Below, piece by piece: positions 45,285 to 57,430 of a stretch of DNA of 64,000 nt. Position 1 is the stretch's first letter. The number at the start of each line of letters is the position of its first letter. A program made the translations under genes and the position numbers. Origin of the DNA: Euclidia mi (lineage: Eukaryota; Arthropoda; Insecta; Lepidoptera; Erebidae); the NCBI GenBank assembly GCA_944739405.2, contig OX123182.2, positions 103,271,279-103,335,278 on the forward strand, read 5' to 3'. A model generated the notes under the pieces. It was given only the letters and a program-made list of their open reading frames with translations, made no database searches and had not been told where the DNA came from.

Positions 45285-46300
45285 TGCTCATTCCTCCTTT
45301 TCAAAAACCATAACTTTCGTTTTACTTACATTCATTTTCATTCCTTTCCTCTCTAACTCCTCCGCTGAAGATGCAAGTATTACCTGATCATCAGCATAAA
45401 GGAGGCATTTGACGAGTAACCCATTCATCCTTAATCCGCAGTCACTATGTTTTAAATCTTGCAAACAACTGTCCATGAAGAGGTTAAACAGCCACGGCGA
45501 CGCTACACATCCCTGTCTAACACCTGTGTTGATGGTAAACCAGTCAGTGTATGCCCCGTTTATCCTTACACAAGCTCTAGAATCCTCATAAAGGGATTTC
45601 AGAGCTCGAATGAGGCTGCTGTTCACCCCATACATCGACAGCACCGACCACATTTCATTCCTCACCACTTTATCGTAAGCCTTTTCCAAATCCACGAATG
45701 CGCAATAGACCTTTTGACCTTCGGCCAAAAACTATTCGGCTATGCTTCGCAAGGAAAAAACCTGATCCTTACCCATGCATCCCATACCCTTTCGGAATCC
45801 CGCTTGTACATCCCATATTTTCTTGTCGGTTACTTCCATAACTCTTTCAATCAGTACCTTCGCATACAATTTGCCAACAATGCTGAGAAGGCTAATGCCT
45901 CTATAGTTTTTGCAGTCTTGTTGCGAGCCTTTTCCTTTATAAAGAGGCACAACTACTGCTGTGGCCCAGTCATCAGTTTCTCGGCCGGTGCTCCAGCACA
46001 AGTTGAATAAACGCTGCAGCTGACTAACTATGATGCCCTGTCCAGCCTTCAGCATTTCGACTGTAATCCTATCATATCCTACTTTCATACTTCCCAGTGC
46101 CTTCAAAATCTCATCCACGCCAATAACGCTTTCATCATTGCTATCATTACCATTCATTTCAGCTATCGGTGTCTCTATCACCGTTCTTTCAAATAAACTT
46201 TCAAAATACTCTTTCCATCTCTTCAGCACGCACGATTCACCATTTACTATCTTTCCATTCTCGTCTCTGATTGGTGTGTGTTCTGAGGATTGAGTTCTTC
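45285..46300 (-). pseudogene. RTE-clade LINE RT fragment, frameshifted
   Basis: The minus frame 45732-46229 carries LKRWKEYFESLFE, DRITVEMLKAG, NYRGISLLSIVGKLYAKVL and QAGFRKGMG. After a frameshift near 45730, frame 45288-45728 carries CAFVDLEKAYDKV (motif A), NTGVRQGCVASPWLF (motif B) and LLYADDQVIL (YADD). An internal deletion joins SSAEELERKG to MNVSKTKVMVF. These are RTE-type motifs. Endonuclease and tail are missing. Confidence 0.85.
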
Positions 46301-46325
46301 CTTCTTAGATAAATTATATACATAT

Positions 46326-47010
46326 GGTGTTCGGGGCAATGTCCATAAACTTCTTGAATCATACTTTACTAACAGAAGACAGTATACGGAAGTATAAAGA
46401 CTCACTTTTCCAAGTAAAATTGAAGAAACATATCACTCTAAAGAAAAAGATGAGCTGTCAAGTGTCCCTCAAGGTAGTATATTGGGTCCTCTATTATTTA
46501 TCATTTATATCAATGACATGCCAAAAATAATTACCCATAACATGACATTATTTGCCGACGACAGCACCATATTATTTATTAATGAAAATGTATCAAATTT
46601 AGAATATGACATTAATACATCTTTAAAAATAATAATAGAACGGCTTAGAGAGAGTAATTTAAAAATTAATTTAAATAAAACAAAAATAATGTATTTTAAG
46701 CCACGTAATAGAATAGAAAATTGTTTAAATGTATCCTGCCATTTATTTTAATGATATGGTTATGATTTATATTTCCAATATATACTTAATCTGGCATGAA
46801 TGTATCCCATTTGTTGACGTATTTCAATAATTGTCAATGTCATCAATGTACATTTATACATGCATTTATATTACTTATATATTATGACAGAATAAATGTA
46901 CCTACCTAATTATTGTACGCGTAAATGGCGGGACATAGCATGTTCAAATAACCAAACATTCTAACTTATGTACCTATGTAACACATTAAATATTTTTGAA
47001 TTTGAATTAT
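46326..47010 (+). pseudogene. Jockey-type RT fragment with 3' UTR
   Basis: The plus strand reads ESYFTNRRQYTEV, one stop (TAA near 46398), then LSSVPQGSILGPLLFIIYIN and LFADDSTILF, ending near 46751 after NLNKTKIMYF. An internal deletion then brings in the 3' UTR, which finishes TTTGAATTTGAATT near 47005, a Jockey-like end. Same family as 56194-57430. Confidence 0.8.
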
Positions 47011-47411
47011 GCTTCTTTGGTTTCGTAAAGAGATTGTCACCAAGTAGCCAGTCAAGAAAAACCTCGCGATCAAAATCTTGTCCCCGCTTCTAGGTCGCTT
47101 TACTTTGGTAGGCGTTGATTCGTTTTGAAACACCCAAACCGTCGACTGGCGCTTTGTTGCTGGATCGTATCAAATTTGTCTATCGTATTATTACGAGCTG
47201 GGGTTCGACGATAAATTATAACTCACTATGCCACTTAAACTGAACTTTATTTATACTCAAACACTATACACACTTATTTACACAACTAGTAAAAACACAC
47301 TATTCACACCACTAGAACAACACTAAACACTCCGACTTACTTCCCTTCGCTTGAAGATTATCGCTCCGATATTCAATTGTTACTGTTCTGTCTCGCGCGC
47401 TCTCGCTCTAT

Positions 47412-47880
47412 TTATACTGGCCGGATAACATCACTAGCGCATTCTAGACTCTTCCACAAAACTGTCGAAATAATCGCGAACAGTCGATGCTCGATACAGC
47501 AACGCCATCTAGTACAGAGTAGATGAATTACCTTTAAACCTTTCACCGATAGATGGCGTGACAGTATCATGGCGCCATTCCACCCTTGCCTGCTTCTGAA
47601 CATATCCTCCGCACCCGTAGATGCACGTGTAGAATCTCGTGAAGAAGCTTCCTGATCCAATCTGCAGTATATGCTGAATCTCTTGGTATGTAATGTAACT
47701 CGTCTATTGTCTTGGATCAAATTTTTTACTGCTAGGACGTTTTCTTCCGCAACAGCCGTCAAAGGGCGACCACTTCTTTCTTCATCCCCCAAAGTTAGTC
47801 GACCGCGCTTAAATTCATTATACTAACGATACACGGTAGCCTTCATCCATGAATGGATAAATATGGATAAATATAATGAA
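47412..47880 (-). pseudogene. mariner-like transposase N-terminal fragment
   Basis: Minus-strand frame: YNEFKRGRLTLGDEERSGRP, then VLAVKNLIQDNRRVT, the second helix-turn-helix and linker region of mariner/Tc1 transposases. A frameshift follows near 47690, with IQHILQIGSGSFF in another frame. The DDE domain is absent and the remainder is not mariner-like. Confidence 0.65.
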
Positions 47881-48102
47881 AAATATCGTACAATTCGTCT
47901 GGTTTTAGGGCGCCTTCAAATTAGCCGCAAAGAGCCGCGCGGCAGCAGCGCGGCGGCAACGCTGCAAACGCGCTGCCGCCGTTTGTAAATCTATGTAAAT
48001 AAAAAACGCGCGATTGCAGCGCTACACCCGCGCTGCGGCCACGCATCACTTCATCGATCGACTAGTGACTGCGCGCACGTATTTTTTTGTACAAGTCTAA
48101 AC

Positions 48103-48280
48103 ATGAACGAAAATCAGGTTGAACAATTTATCGATGAGGTTGAAAGTCGTCCAGCGATATGGGATTCGAGGTCCGACAAGTACAGAAATAAAATTGAAAA
48201 GAAAAAAGCATGGGAAGAAATATGTAATAAATTTATTGAGAATTTCACAAACAAAACCGCAAGTGAAAAAAATGAAGCAT
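48103..48280 (+). CDS. MADF-domain protein, first exon
   Basis: From ATG 48103 the frame reads EQFIDEVESRPAIWDS, KYRNKIEKKKAWEEICNKF and ENFTNKTASEKNEA, the first two helices and part of the third of a MADF (Myb/SANT-like) DNA-binding domain. The exon ends at a strong donor (GCAT/GTAAGT, 48281), phase 1. Harbinger elements carry a Myb/SANT-like protein that partners the transposase, which fits its place just inside the left TIR. The downstream exon with the third helix was not found before the right TIR, so the gene is probably truncated. Confidence 0.65.
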
Positions 48281-48547
48281 GTAAGTATATTGTTAAGAGT
48301 CCCTATCAATTATTCGGTCACAAAATGGAAAAATAGACTTTTTTCAGCGCTTCATCAGAATAACCACACGTAATTTAATATTTCTGCTGATGCACCATTA
48401 TAAATCGTGTCTTTATCTAGTAAACCGACAAAAATAAATTATCATTTAGGAATATAAACTAAAAAAACCTAAATGAACACAACGTTTTCACGAAAGCACG
48501 AAGCACTTTATTTTTGTATTTCTTATTTAGCTTATTAATTATAGCGA

Positions 48548-48757
48548 ACTAGAGGAAGCCAGCAGCTTCGCCTGCATTTTTTTTTAATCTACCCATTTTG
48601 GCCGATCCCGTGGGAATTTCGGGAAATCCCTTCTTAGTGCACCCCTACGATCCCCAAGGAACACACATGCCAAATTTCAGCTTCCTGCGCCCAAAAGTTT
48701 CAGCTGTAGCGTGTCTGTCAGTCAGTCAGTAACGCAAGGATTTTATATATTAAGATA
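48548..48757. repeat. LEP-type interspersed repeat, copy 1
   Basis: Starts ACTAGAGGAAGCCAGCAGC, has GATCCCGTGGGAATTTCGGG and a TCAGTCAGTCAGTAACGC block, ends TTTTATATATTAAGAT. Further copies at 52843 and 55400. Inserted within the Harbinger-like element. Confidence 0.75.
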
Positions 48758-49808
48758 GGAATTAAATGAAATGATTTTATTTGCATAAATGTAGTTACAA
48801 TAGGATGATATAGAAAATTGGTGCTGAACATTTACCATTTATATGGCATACAAATATATAAGGTTATTTTATATATATGTTAGGTATAACTTACAATCAA
48901 TTTACATTACAATACACATTATTTATTTTATTCATCTTGAAATTATTAGGTATGTCAAATGAAACACACATTTAATAACAACAACACGTAATGTTACCAA
49001 AACGGTAAAGTAATTCGTAGAATTGTTTACTTGACAATCTTAAGTAATTCTGAAATTGTTTGTCACTGTAGCCTTTTACTTTATAAAATTCAGTTTGTTG
49101 AGTTATACAAAATAACGGCAAGGTTTTATTAGGCTTAGGCCAAAATCCTTTTTCGTTTTAATAGTAACACTAAGAAAAGTGTTTCTTCGTCAGAATCCAT
49201 CGTGAAACTAAATGTACAACACTACGAATCTCAAACCTAGCGACAGCAGGGTGGCTGCAGCGCGGCCGCAGCGCTGCAGCCGCGCTGCTGTCGCGCGTCA
49301 CGTTGCGGCAAATTTGAAGGCGCCCTTAGGGGACGAATCGTACGATAGACTGAATCGTACAAGAACGTACCTATTTTTACTTATAAGTAATCATATTATT
49401 AAATAAATTATAATTGGCCAGTCTCACATAGTATACATAAAAACTTTTTCTCGCAATACTTTCTGAGTGACCTGGTATACAAGAACAAACAAAACTGAGG
49501 ATAGCAAGTAGACTATTAAACACGCAAATAGTCGTACGGCACAGTCTAGCGTCGAAGTAGTCTCACATTCTTTTGCAATTGGACGAGAGCGACGGTAACA
49601 AAACTAAGTCATAACGATAAAATTTTCGATACCGTACCTTTTACCGTTACGTAATTTTAACGGTAAAATGTGCCAGACTTAACGTTAATTTTGATAACGT
49701 TATTTCTTAGTTAACGATATCTGCATCAAAAGGCTGTAACGATACCAAATTTTTAACGGTATTTCAAGCCCTGCTTTGTATATTAAAATATATTTGTATA
49801 TTTAAAAG

Positions 49809-50195
49809 GCGGCGATAGCCGAGTGGATATACCAACAGACTGCCATGCAGAGGGTATCGGGTTCGAATCCACGGCGCGCACCAATGACTTTTCGGAGTTA
49901 TGTGCGTATTGAATTGTTAATTATCGCTTGTCCCGTGCCTCGGAGAGCACGTTAAGCCGTCGGTCCCGGTTGTCATGAAGATCTTTGACAGTCGTTACAG
50001 GGCGTCAGTACCTTCTAAATAAAACTGACACTAGTCTAAACCATGGAATATCGCTATCCCTTCGGGTTGCGGAGGTCAGACAGGCAGTCGCTGCGTGGAA
50101 AAGCTAATATTCAGTCAAATCCGGTTAGACTAGAAAGCGGACCCCAGATTGAAACTGGGATAACGCTAAGAGAAAGAAGAGTAATACTTTGTATA
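49809..50195 (+). mobile_element. tRNA-headed SINE, near full length
   Basis: A box TAGCCGAGTGG and B box GGTTCGAATCC in a tRNA-like head, followed by a body with CGGAGAGCACGTTAAGCCG, CCCTTCGGGTTGCGGAGG and CCGGTTAGACTAG, ending in GATAACGCTAAGAG. This is the reference for the split copy at 25926/38063 and the copy at 53318. Confidence 0.8.
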
Positions 50196-52336
50196 TTTGA
50201 CCCGCCACCACACGGATCGAAATTACATTTTTATTGTTATCATTTGCATCGCATTTTTAATTGACAATCCAATTTTTATGTAATCTACACACATACACAC
50301 AAATTACCCAAATTTTTCCTTTTTTAAATTAATTGAAAGTTGAAGTTTTTTGATGACTGTGGAATGACTTGAGTGTCTTGTTGGTCAAAATGCCCGACGT
50401 TTTTGTCAAGTTTGACAATTTTGGATCAGGTGCCATTTTAAGTAACTCTGTTTACATCCTATTAAGTTGATTTAGTCCCTTTATGGGGTATTAAGCTCGC
50501 TCAAATGAATTTTTCCTAATTAGAAGGGTATTTAAATCTATATCCATTTAAAAATTATAATAACATCCTGAGGTCAGTGTATGGAGACACGGACATCTGA
50601 TTCTAAACTAGGCAGAGCCAATATATACCTACTTAAGTACATAACTCCGAATACGATTACGTCAGAAATTAATTACATCTAGACCCATTATAAAGAACCG
50701 TAATAAACACACAAATATTTGTCTTGAATGGAAATCGAACACACTAAACCTACAAGCCCATCAAATAATATACTGATACATTTTTTTTATCTTTACTTTA
50801 CTATTTCTCAAAGACATTACCTGTCGCAATATTTGAGTTGATTGATGCTTCCACGAATTGGATTTCAATTACAAAAGAAACGAAACAGATGGAGTATCTG
50901 TGTAATCAGTGAGAGTTGTACGGCTTCAACTCCAAAGGGGGAAATCTAAATAATCTGATTTCCTGGGTTTTTATTGTGGAGGTGTTGAGGGAATTCATTG
51001 AGATGTATGTAACATGATTTCACCTACTTTTTACTCTCGTCTTCGGAGTTTCTGTGATCCAGTTAAACAACTTTTGGATAAGGGTTAGCGGGCTCAGGTA
51101 TAAAAGTATGGTACCACTTTGGGAAAATATTTTTGTTGAACCTTTTTATGGACAAAGTTGAATGCCTAAAATTTTTAGTAAGTAGCTTACTAACAATCTT
51201 AACCTTTTTATGGACAAAGTTGAATGCCTAAAATTTTTAGTAGCTTACTAACAATCTTAGACCTATATCTCTCGCATTGGCTTTGAATAGAGATGCTACT
51301 TTACAGATACCTTTCATAAGTATATTTACTTACCGGTTTAGGGAGCGGATTTATTCATTTCTTTACTATTTTTGTTTGTTTCATATTCATACTTTTCATT
51401 TTTGTGATTTGTATTGAACTCGCGCAGTAAACCTTAAGTAATTTTTTATAGTTACCTAAACAAATGATCCGTTAGTATGCCACTTGAACACAATCGAGAT
51501 CGATAGTTTTCAGGTCGTCTTATCTGTTATTGACTTTTTCTGTAAGCAAGCTCATAGACATGAGTTAGGCTAGTAGTGTGAGTGGATATAATCGTAGGTA
51601 TTCCACTCACACACGCGTGGAATAATAAAAATCACACATAAGGATTGCAAAATATTGCCAGAAGAGAAACAACTTTCCGATGACTCAGTTTGATTAAATA
51701 TAAGTCACGCAATAAATAGGATCTATTATACAAAGTATAGAACCTGTTTCCCTCAGATTGACCGATATTTGCTAAATAAACAAATATCCACTGCGTGCGA
51801 CACCGCTCAATCGATCACACAAATATAGTCATAGAAATAAAACCAACTAGTGTGTGCTGAGGAATTTGTATATACAGTACTGCTTGTATAAAAAAATCGG
51901 CATCCCTTTTCGCCTCAATTTTGTTTTCATCATACACAAAAGTCTCTCAAACTTGCTCGAACTCGAAGCTTTGCGTAAAGAGTTTTTTAAAAGCAACGGA
52001 TTGAAAAGAATTGGATCGATCACGAATGGCAACGCTTGAAGTAGGAAGTTCTGTGTATTGAATGAATTTACTGATGCAGATGTTTTTTTTTGACGATGTC
52101 TCTTACGAGAATCTTTTTCCTAACATTGTTAAAACCGAAATCCCAAAATTTTGATGTGATATGTATGTGTTAAGGTGTCTTCAAGGAGGTTTGAAGATTT
52201 CATACCTTATATGGTTATCATTTCCCAAAGCTACCCGATATGTCGTTGAACTAAAAGTTAATGTCCTCGTCTCATAAAAGTAGGTGAGACTTCTAAGATC
52301 GATTAGTCGTAACATAGATGAAATAACGTAAGCTTA
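50196..52336. other. no recognised gene; local tandem duplication
   Basis: AT-rich. At 51138-51259 a unit of about 60 bp (CCTTTTTATGGACAAAGTTG through GCTTACTAACAATCTT) is present twice in tandem, differing by a 4-bp AAGT. Nothing else is supported. Confidence 0.5.
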
Positions 52337-52567
52337 GGTATTCGTCATCAGCCATTATCAGTCCACTGCTGGACTAGGCCTTTGAAACGAGGAATTGGCC
52401 TAATATACCACGCTGGCCAAACGGGTTGGTATAGGGTTTGTATCCAGTTTTCCTTCTCTTACAGTGCTGTTCTCTGCATAATATACTCCCTCTGTCGGCT
52501 CTTACGACACCCATGGGATGATATGGGGTGGTGACATTTCGTATTCTTAATCCGTCACCACACGGAC
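52337..52567 (-). mobile_element. SINE with GATG tail
   Basis: Reverse complement of the SINE at 936-1166: CATCAGCC at the left, CCAGCGTGG in reverse, and CCGTCACCACACGGAC at the right. TSD not resolved. Confidence 0.75.
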
Positions 52568-52842
52568 AAAATAAACATAAAGGCAGAGTTTTGAAGTGGT
52601 TTTGAATCTCTATAATTATAAAGGTATCTTTTTGGGTATGGAAACAAAACTGTCATTCATAAAAATCGGCTAGTTAAAAAAAGTTTCTTCGTCATCACGA
52701 TATTACGCATACTTTATTTTATGTGCTTTAAATGTATAATTTTACATTTCCATGTGAAATTATGTGCGATTTTTAGTTAGTAAAATTTTATTCGTATCAA
52801 AATGATTTATTTCGTTGGGCACGAGGTGAACATTTATATTAA

Positions 52843-53109
52843 ACTAGTCGACGCCAGCGGCGTCGCACGCAAATGTTTTCAAATCTCCCGTTTTGCCCGA
52901 TCCCGTGGGAATTTCGGGAAATCCCGTCTTAGTGCACCCTTACGATCCCCAAGGAACATACATGCTAAATTTCAGCTTCTTGCACCATTTGGTGCAAGAA
53001 GCTGAAATTGAAAAACATTTAAAAAAGAGAAGAAATTGAAAACTATTTAGTTTTGGTTGTAGCTTGTCTGTCAGTCAGTCAGTAACGCAAGGATTTTATA
53101 TATACAGAT
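52843..53109. repeat. LEP-type interspersed repeat, copy 2, with a palindromic insertion
   Basis: Same unit as 48548-48757. After TTTCAGCTTCTTGCACC the sequence turns back on itself (52968-52986 with 52991-53009, 19 bp perfect, 4-nt loop), adding about 60 bp not in the other copies. Confidence 0.8.
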
Positions 53110-53317
53110 TTATTGCTACGTCCGCTGTGCTACGGCGTAAACAAACAATAAAATTCACATACCACTCTTTTAATCACCAAGTTTTATATTTTTTATAATA
53201 AATAAAAACATTATTCTGTATAATGTTTTTTGAGGAACACTATTACAATTTCATCATTTTACTGGCATCATATTCAAAATTCCATCGGTTTCCATTTTTA
53301 CTTGACACGATATGTTC

Positions 53318-53610
53318 CATCATCATCCTCTTAGCGTTATCCGAGTTTTCAATCTGGAGTCCGCTTACTAGTCGAACCGGATTTGGCTGAATATAACTTT
53401 TCCACAGAGCGACTGCCTGTCTGACCTCCGCAACCCGAAGGGATAGCCATATTCCATGGTTTAGACTAGTGTCAGTTTATTAAGAAGGTACTGACGCCCT
53501 CTAACGACTGTCAAATAATTAACAATTCAACACGCACATAACTCCGACAAGTCATAGGTGCGCGCTGTGAATGGCATGGCATGGCACCCTCTGCATGGCA
53601 GTCTGTTGGT
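53318..53610 (-). mobile_element. tRNA-headed SINE, rearranged head
   Basis: Reverse of the 49809 family from GATAACGCTAAGAGG to the head; the B-box part is replaced by a short GGCATGGCATGGC duplication. Confidence 0.65.
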
Positions 53611-55399
53611 TGTGCTGTTGTGGTGCTCCACTAGCCTGCGTGTCTGCCTGGCTGCCTACGACACAATGTTCCATACATATAAAAAATGTTTGAACAGAAT
53701 CCCTGTAAGAATACCTACTTCCTTAAACTGTATCTAGTGTTACAAGATTATCTCAAACTTTGATTAAGTTCCCAATTATATCCACGTGAGCAAGAAGAAT
53801 TCAAACATAAACTCATGAACTTTGTTTAAAATTTTCATTCTATCAAAATTTTCATCTGAAATATTAAGTTGGATACCCTTAAAAGAGCTTGATCCTAAAA
53901 GTTCGGGATTTTATTAAGGCTAATCCAACGTATAAAAGATTTTCAAACCTAATTCCATACATTTGCAGGATTACGGTGGATCTACCTTCCACGCGTAGGT
54001 AAAACCTTTTTCTGGAATACTGGTATTCCAGAAAATGGTACATATTTAAATTAGAATGTAAAAACATCGTGGCCCAAATAAGCGCTACGGGCGCTTGAAA
54101 TGTTTTTCATATTAAATGGGCAGCGTTAAAATTAAAACCAATTTAAAGTTGGTCCAACTTTAACTTGAGTATTTGAATTCGCAAATCTATAAATTATCAT
54201 TTCCCCTTTTGTTAATTGTGTAGCTGGTGCGTGTAGTCGGCTTGTTGCGTCATTTGGACTTCATTCAGACGCCTTGGCTAGAAACAAGGAATCAAGATTT
54301 TCGCAAGAGGTATTGATGTTTGGCCGATTTGATATTTTATTTGGAGTTTAATTGTAAAATGCATATAGCAGGGGTAAATATAATATAGAAAGGTACTATC
54401 AAATTAGTTTTGTATAAGATTCAGTAGAAACTGAATTTAATTAAATACATACATATTTTTATTGAAACAAAGTTTCAAAACGCCTACTCGTTGTATAATA
54501 AGAGGCTTCAAACAATAACTCCTGGATCTCCATTTGTTTTTTGTTATACTTCAATCACACTATACTTGACTTAGCACTTAGAATCGAGGGCTATACGATG
54601 TTTTGACCGTCTTGCACCCTTAAAAACCTTAGGCAATACAAACACATCTGCTTTAAATACTTTTCCAAAATTAAAATCCTTTATTAACTATGTGCTCTTT
54701 TGATAACAGTTAAGAGCAACCTAGTAAAAAATATCACCACAACTAACTCAAAAATAAATAATTTCCGAACAAAATCAATTTTATGGACATGCTTGCTGTA
54801 TGTCGGCGCACGGCTTAAGATTAGTTACTAGAGAAACTCCATCATGGCGTGAGTATTGGGCAGACGTGACCGCTGATAATATGAGTCCTTCGTCTAGCAA
54901 GAGACGTGATACATTTACAAAAGCCTCTAGAAGCCTTCGCCGCGGATAGCTAAGACTTCAAGGCCGTTCACCGAAGGCTGCGGCCTCAACGCTAAGATCA
55001 ACTTTAATTTGTTGATCCAACTCCGAACAAAGGTTTGCATTGCATCTAAATGCACCGTGTTGATTTTCAAAGTTCGCGCTTCGAGCACTGTGGTAAACTA
55101 CACCGAAAATTATGCTTTAATACCAGATATGATCTCATCTTGTTTGGGTTTGTTGAAAACGTATTTTAACTGGAGTTTCGGTAAGTCTTATTTTCAGGTA
55201 TGTAGAAATATAAATATATTAATTTGAACATATTATAATCGTTATTCAAATTATTGAACTAAGCGGTAGATAATATCAGATTAATCTATAGGTAAATATT
55301 ATAAAATAAAGTTCACTTTTCGTCCTATATGTCTGTATGAACGCGATAAACTCAAAAACTACTGAACGGATTTTGTACGGTTTTTACGATTACAATAAT
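53611..55399. other. no recognised gene
   Basis: AT-rich. A 13-bp palindrome around 54008-54035 (TTTTCTGGAATAC) is the only local structure noted. Confidence 0.4.
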
Positions 55400-55610
55400 A
55401 CTAGAGGACGCCAGCAGCTACGCCTGCATTTTTTTCAAATGTACCCGTTTTGGCCGATCCCGTGGGAATTTCGGGAAATCCCTTCTTAGTGCACCCCTAC
55501 GGTCCCCAAGGAACATACATGCCAAATTTCAGCTTCCTGCGCCCAATAGTTTCGGCTGTAGCGTGTCTGTCAGTCAGTCAGTAACGCAAGGATTTTATAT
55601 ATTAAGATAG
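55400..55610. repeat. LEP-type interspersed repeat, copy 3
   Basis: About 210 bp very similar to 48548-48757, including GATCCCGTGGGAATTTCGGG and TCAGTCAGTCAGTAACGC. Confidence 0.8.
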
Positions 55611-55713
55611 TGTAATTCCTGAAGAAGATTTAGGTGTATTATTTACGCGTACGTAGCCGCGGGCATAGTCTACTCTTTGTATGATTGTACCTAACATACA
55701 AAAAGTAGGTGCC

Positions 55714-55770
55714 AAAAGCTGAGATGCATTCCACGCAAGCTATGTCATCTCAGCTTTTATGAATGCATCT
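55714..55770. other. overlapping alternative hairpins
   Basis: AAAAGCTGAGATG (55714-55726) pairs with 55746-55758 (13 bp). GAGATGCATTC (55721-55731) pairs with 55760-55770 (11 bp). The two stems share bases and exclude each other. Confidence 0.6.
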
Positions 55771-56193
55771 CATGCCGTGTGATTGTTGTTATTCGGCATC
55801 TAATCGTTCTTGTCATCACACGTATGAATAAAACGTGCCTGGTTTTCGCCACAAGGTATTGTGTGCTTATCTCTATCTATGCAGTATTAGGTAAACGGTC
55901 TAAATTACATGAAAATAGTTCAGTGGTCTAATCATGAACACACATCATCAGCCCTATACATAAACTGTCCCACTGCCCTGCACGGGCCTCTTCTCACTAT
56001 GAGAAGGGTAAATGAAGACACATTTCACGATATATCACTGCGCTGACAGACAGTTTACGTTTGCAATATATTAAATGAAATATTAATACGAAATCAATAT
56101 CTTACTGAGTAACAGATTAGATAAGAAGCCCGTTGTGAATGGTTCGCCCGCTTTACCGAAACTTTCAACCTTTATTTTACCTCTTTAAAAATT

Positions 56194-57430
56194 ATGCTCA
56201 ATGGGTGTTTGCGTACTATTTTATTCGCTGACGATAGCACGATTGTATTTATGGGAAAAGATCATTTGCGTCTTGAATATGACATAATCAACACACTTGA
56301 CAACATTGTACAATGGTTGACAGCGAATAATCTTAAAATTAACTTAAGCAAAACCCATCTAATGACATTTAGAAATAGAAAACCGTTACTTGACAATATT
56401 AATATTAACTTTAAAGACGAAACAATTCATGAAGTGGATGCAACAAAATTTCTGGGACTTAACATAGACAATAATTTGAATTGGAAGGTATACGCAGAGA
56501 ACCTATGCGCAAAACTAAGTACTCAATCATATGCGCGGTACATGCTGTCAAAAAAATTGAATCAAAGTGCAGTCTTGGTTGCATATCATGGCAACGTCGA
56601 ATCCATAATACGATATGGAATCATATTTTGGGGAAACTGTACGGAAAAAGAGCAAGTATTTAGGGCACAAAAAAGGTGTATAAGGGCAATGTGTAAGCTC
56701 AAGCAAACAGATAGCTGTAGACCCTACTTTAAAAATCTTAAAATATTAACCCTACCGTGTCTGAACATATATGAATTAGTGCTATTTGTAAGAACGAATA
56801 TCACTATGATCGAGAACTATAAAAGTAAACGTCACCATTTTAAAGTTTGTTGTCCTCAGCACAAAAGTGCTATGATGACTAATAGTGTTTTTTGTATGGC
56901 ACCCCGGGCCTATAATTTATTAGAAATAATAAACATAAACCAATTTAAACATAAAGTCAAGCAATTTCTACTAGAAAAAGTGTATTATAGCGTAAATGAA
57001 TTTTAAAATGACATCAAAACAAGTATGCTATTATAAACTATATACATCCTTATGATATTAGAATTGTGACTGTATTGACAATCCATTTTTTATTGCATTA
57101 CCTATTATATTTTGACATAATTATACTGATGCCTGTTTTTCTATTGACATAACTATTATCTTAATGATATTGACATTGTAATATATTTGATGTTTCGAGA
57201 TTATTATTAACGTTGACATTATTGTTAATTAAATAAAATAAATTTTAATAGTCCCTCTGTTATAGCATTACGAATCTATTGCCTGTTGTATAACTAATTA
57301 ATAATATTTTACTTTTAAAATTGCATGCCTTCTGGCTGAATATGGAGATACTATTTTACTATGTATTGTTTGTCATCACAATTAATTGTATATACCCATC
57401 TTCGCAATAAATCAGTTTGAAGTTTGAAGT
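56194..57430 (+). pseudogene. Jockey-type LINE 3' fragment with intact RT C-terminus
   Basis: Opens abruptly at about 56205 inside the RT (LFADDSTIVF) and stays open for 270 codons to TAA near 57006: LKINLSKTHLMTF, TKFLGLNIDNNLNW, SIIRYGIIFWGN and RAQKRCIRAMCKL. A 3' UTR follows to about 57430, where GTTTGAAGTTTGAAGT is a Jockey-like end. 5'-truncated, so not functional. Related to 46326-47010. Confidence 0.85.

Larger units (their letters stand above)
47908..49325. mobile_element. PIF/Harbinger-like element with MADF exon
   Basis: Flanked by TTA at 47905-47907 and 49326-49328, with TIRs GGGCGCCTTCAAATT/AGCCGCAA (left) and GGGCGCCTTCAAATTTGCCG (right, reversed). A 3-bp TTA duplication is the Harbinger signature. 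Both subterminal regions are GC-rich and packed with GCAGCGCGGC-like repeats. A MADF-type exon follows the left end. No Harbinger nuclease was found, so the element is internally deleted. It lies inside the hAT element. Confidence 0.8.
43253..49773. mobile_element. 6.5-kb hAT-type transposon, perfect 8-bp TSD
   Basis: Ends are CAGGGCTTGAAA (left) and its reverse complement (right), a 12-bp perfect TIR, flanked by CTTTGTAT at 43245-43252 and 49774-49781. CAGGG tips and an 8-bp duplication are diagnostic of hAT. Within about 180 bp of each end, AACGTTA/AACGGTA motifs recur many times, as transposase-binding subterminal repeats do. I found no BED finger or hAT catalytic core, so it is likely non-autonomous and expanded by nested insertions. 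A GC-rich block lies at 43480-43610. Confidence 0.88.
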
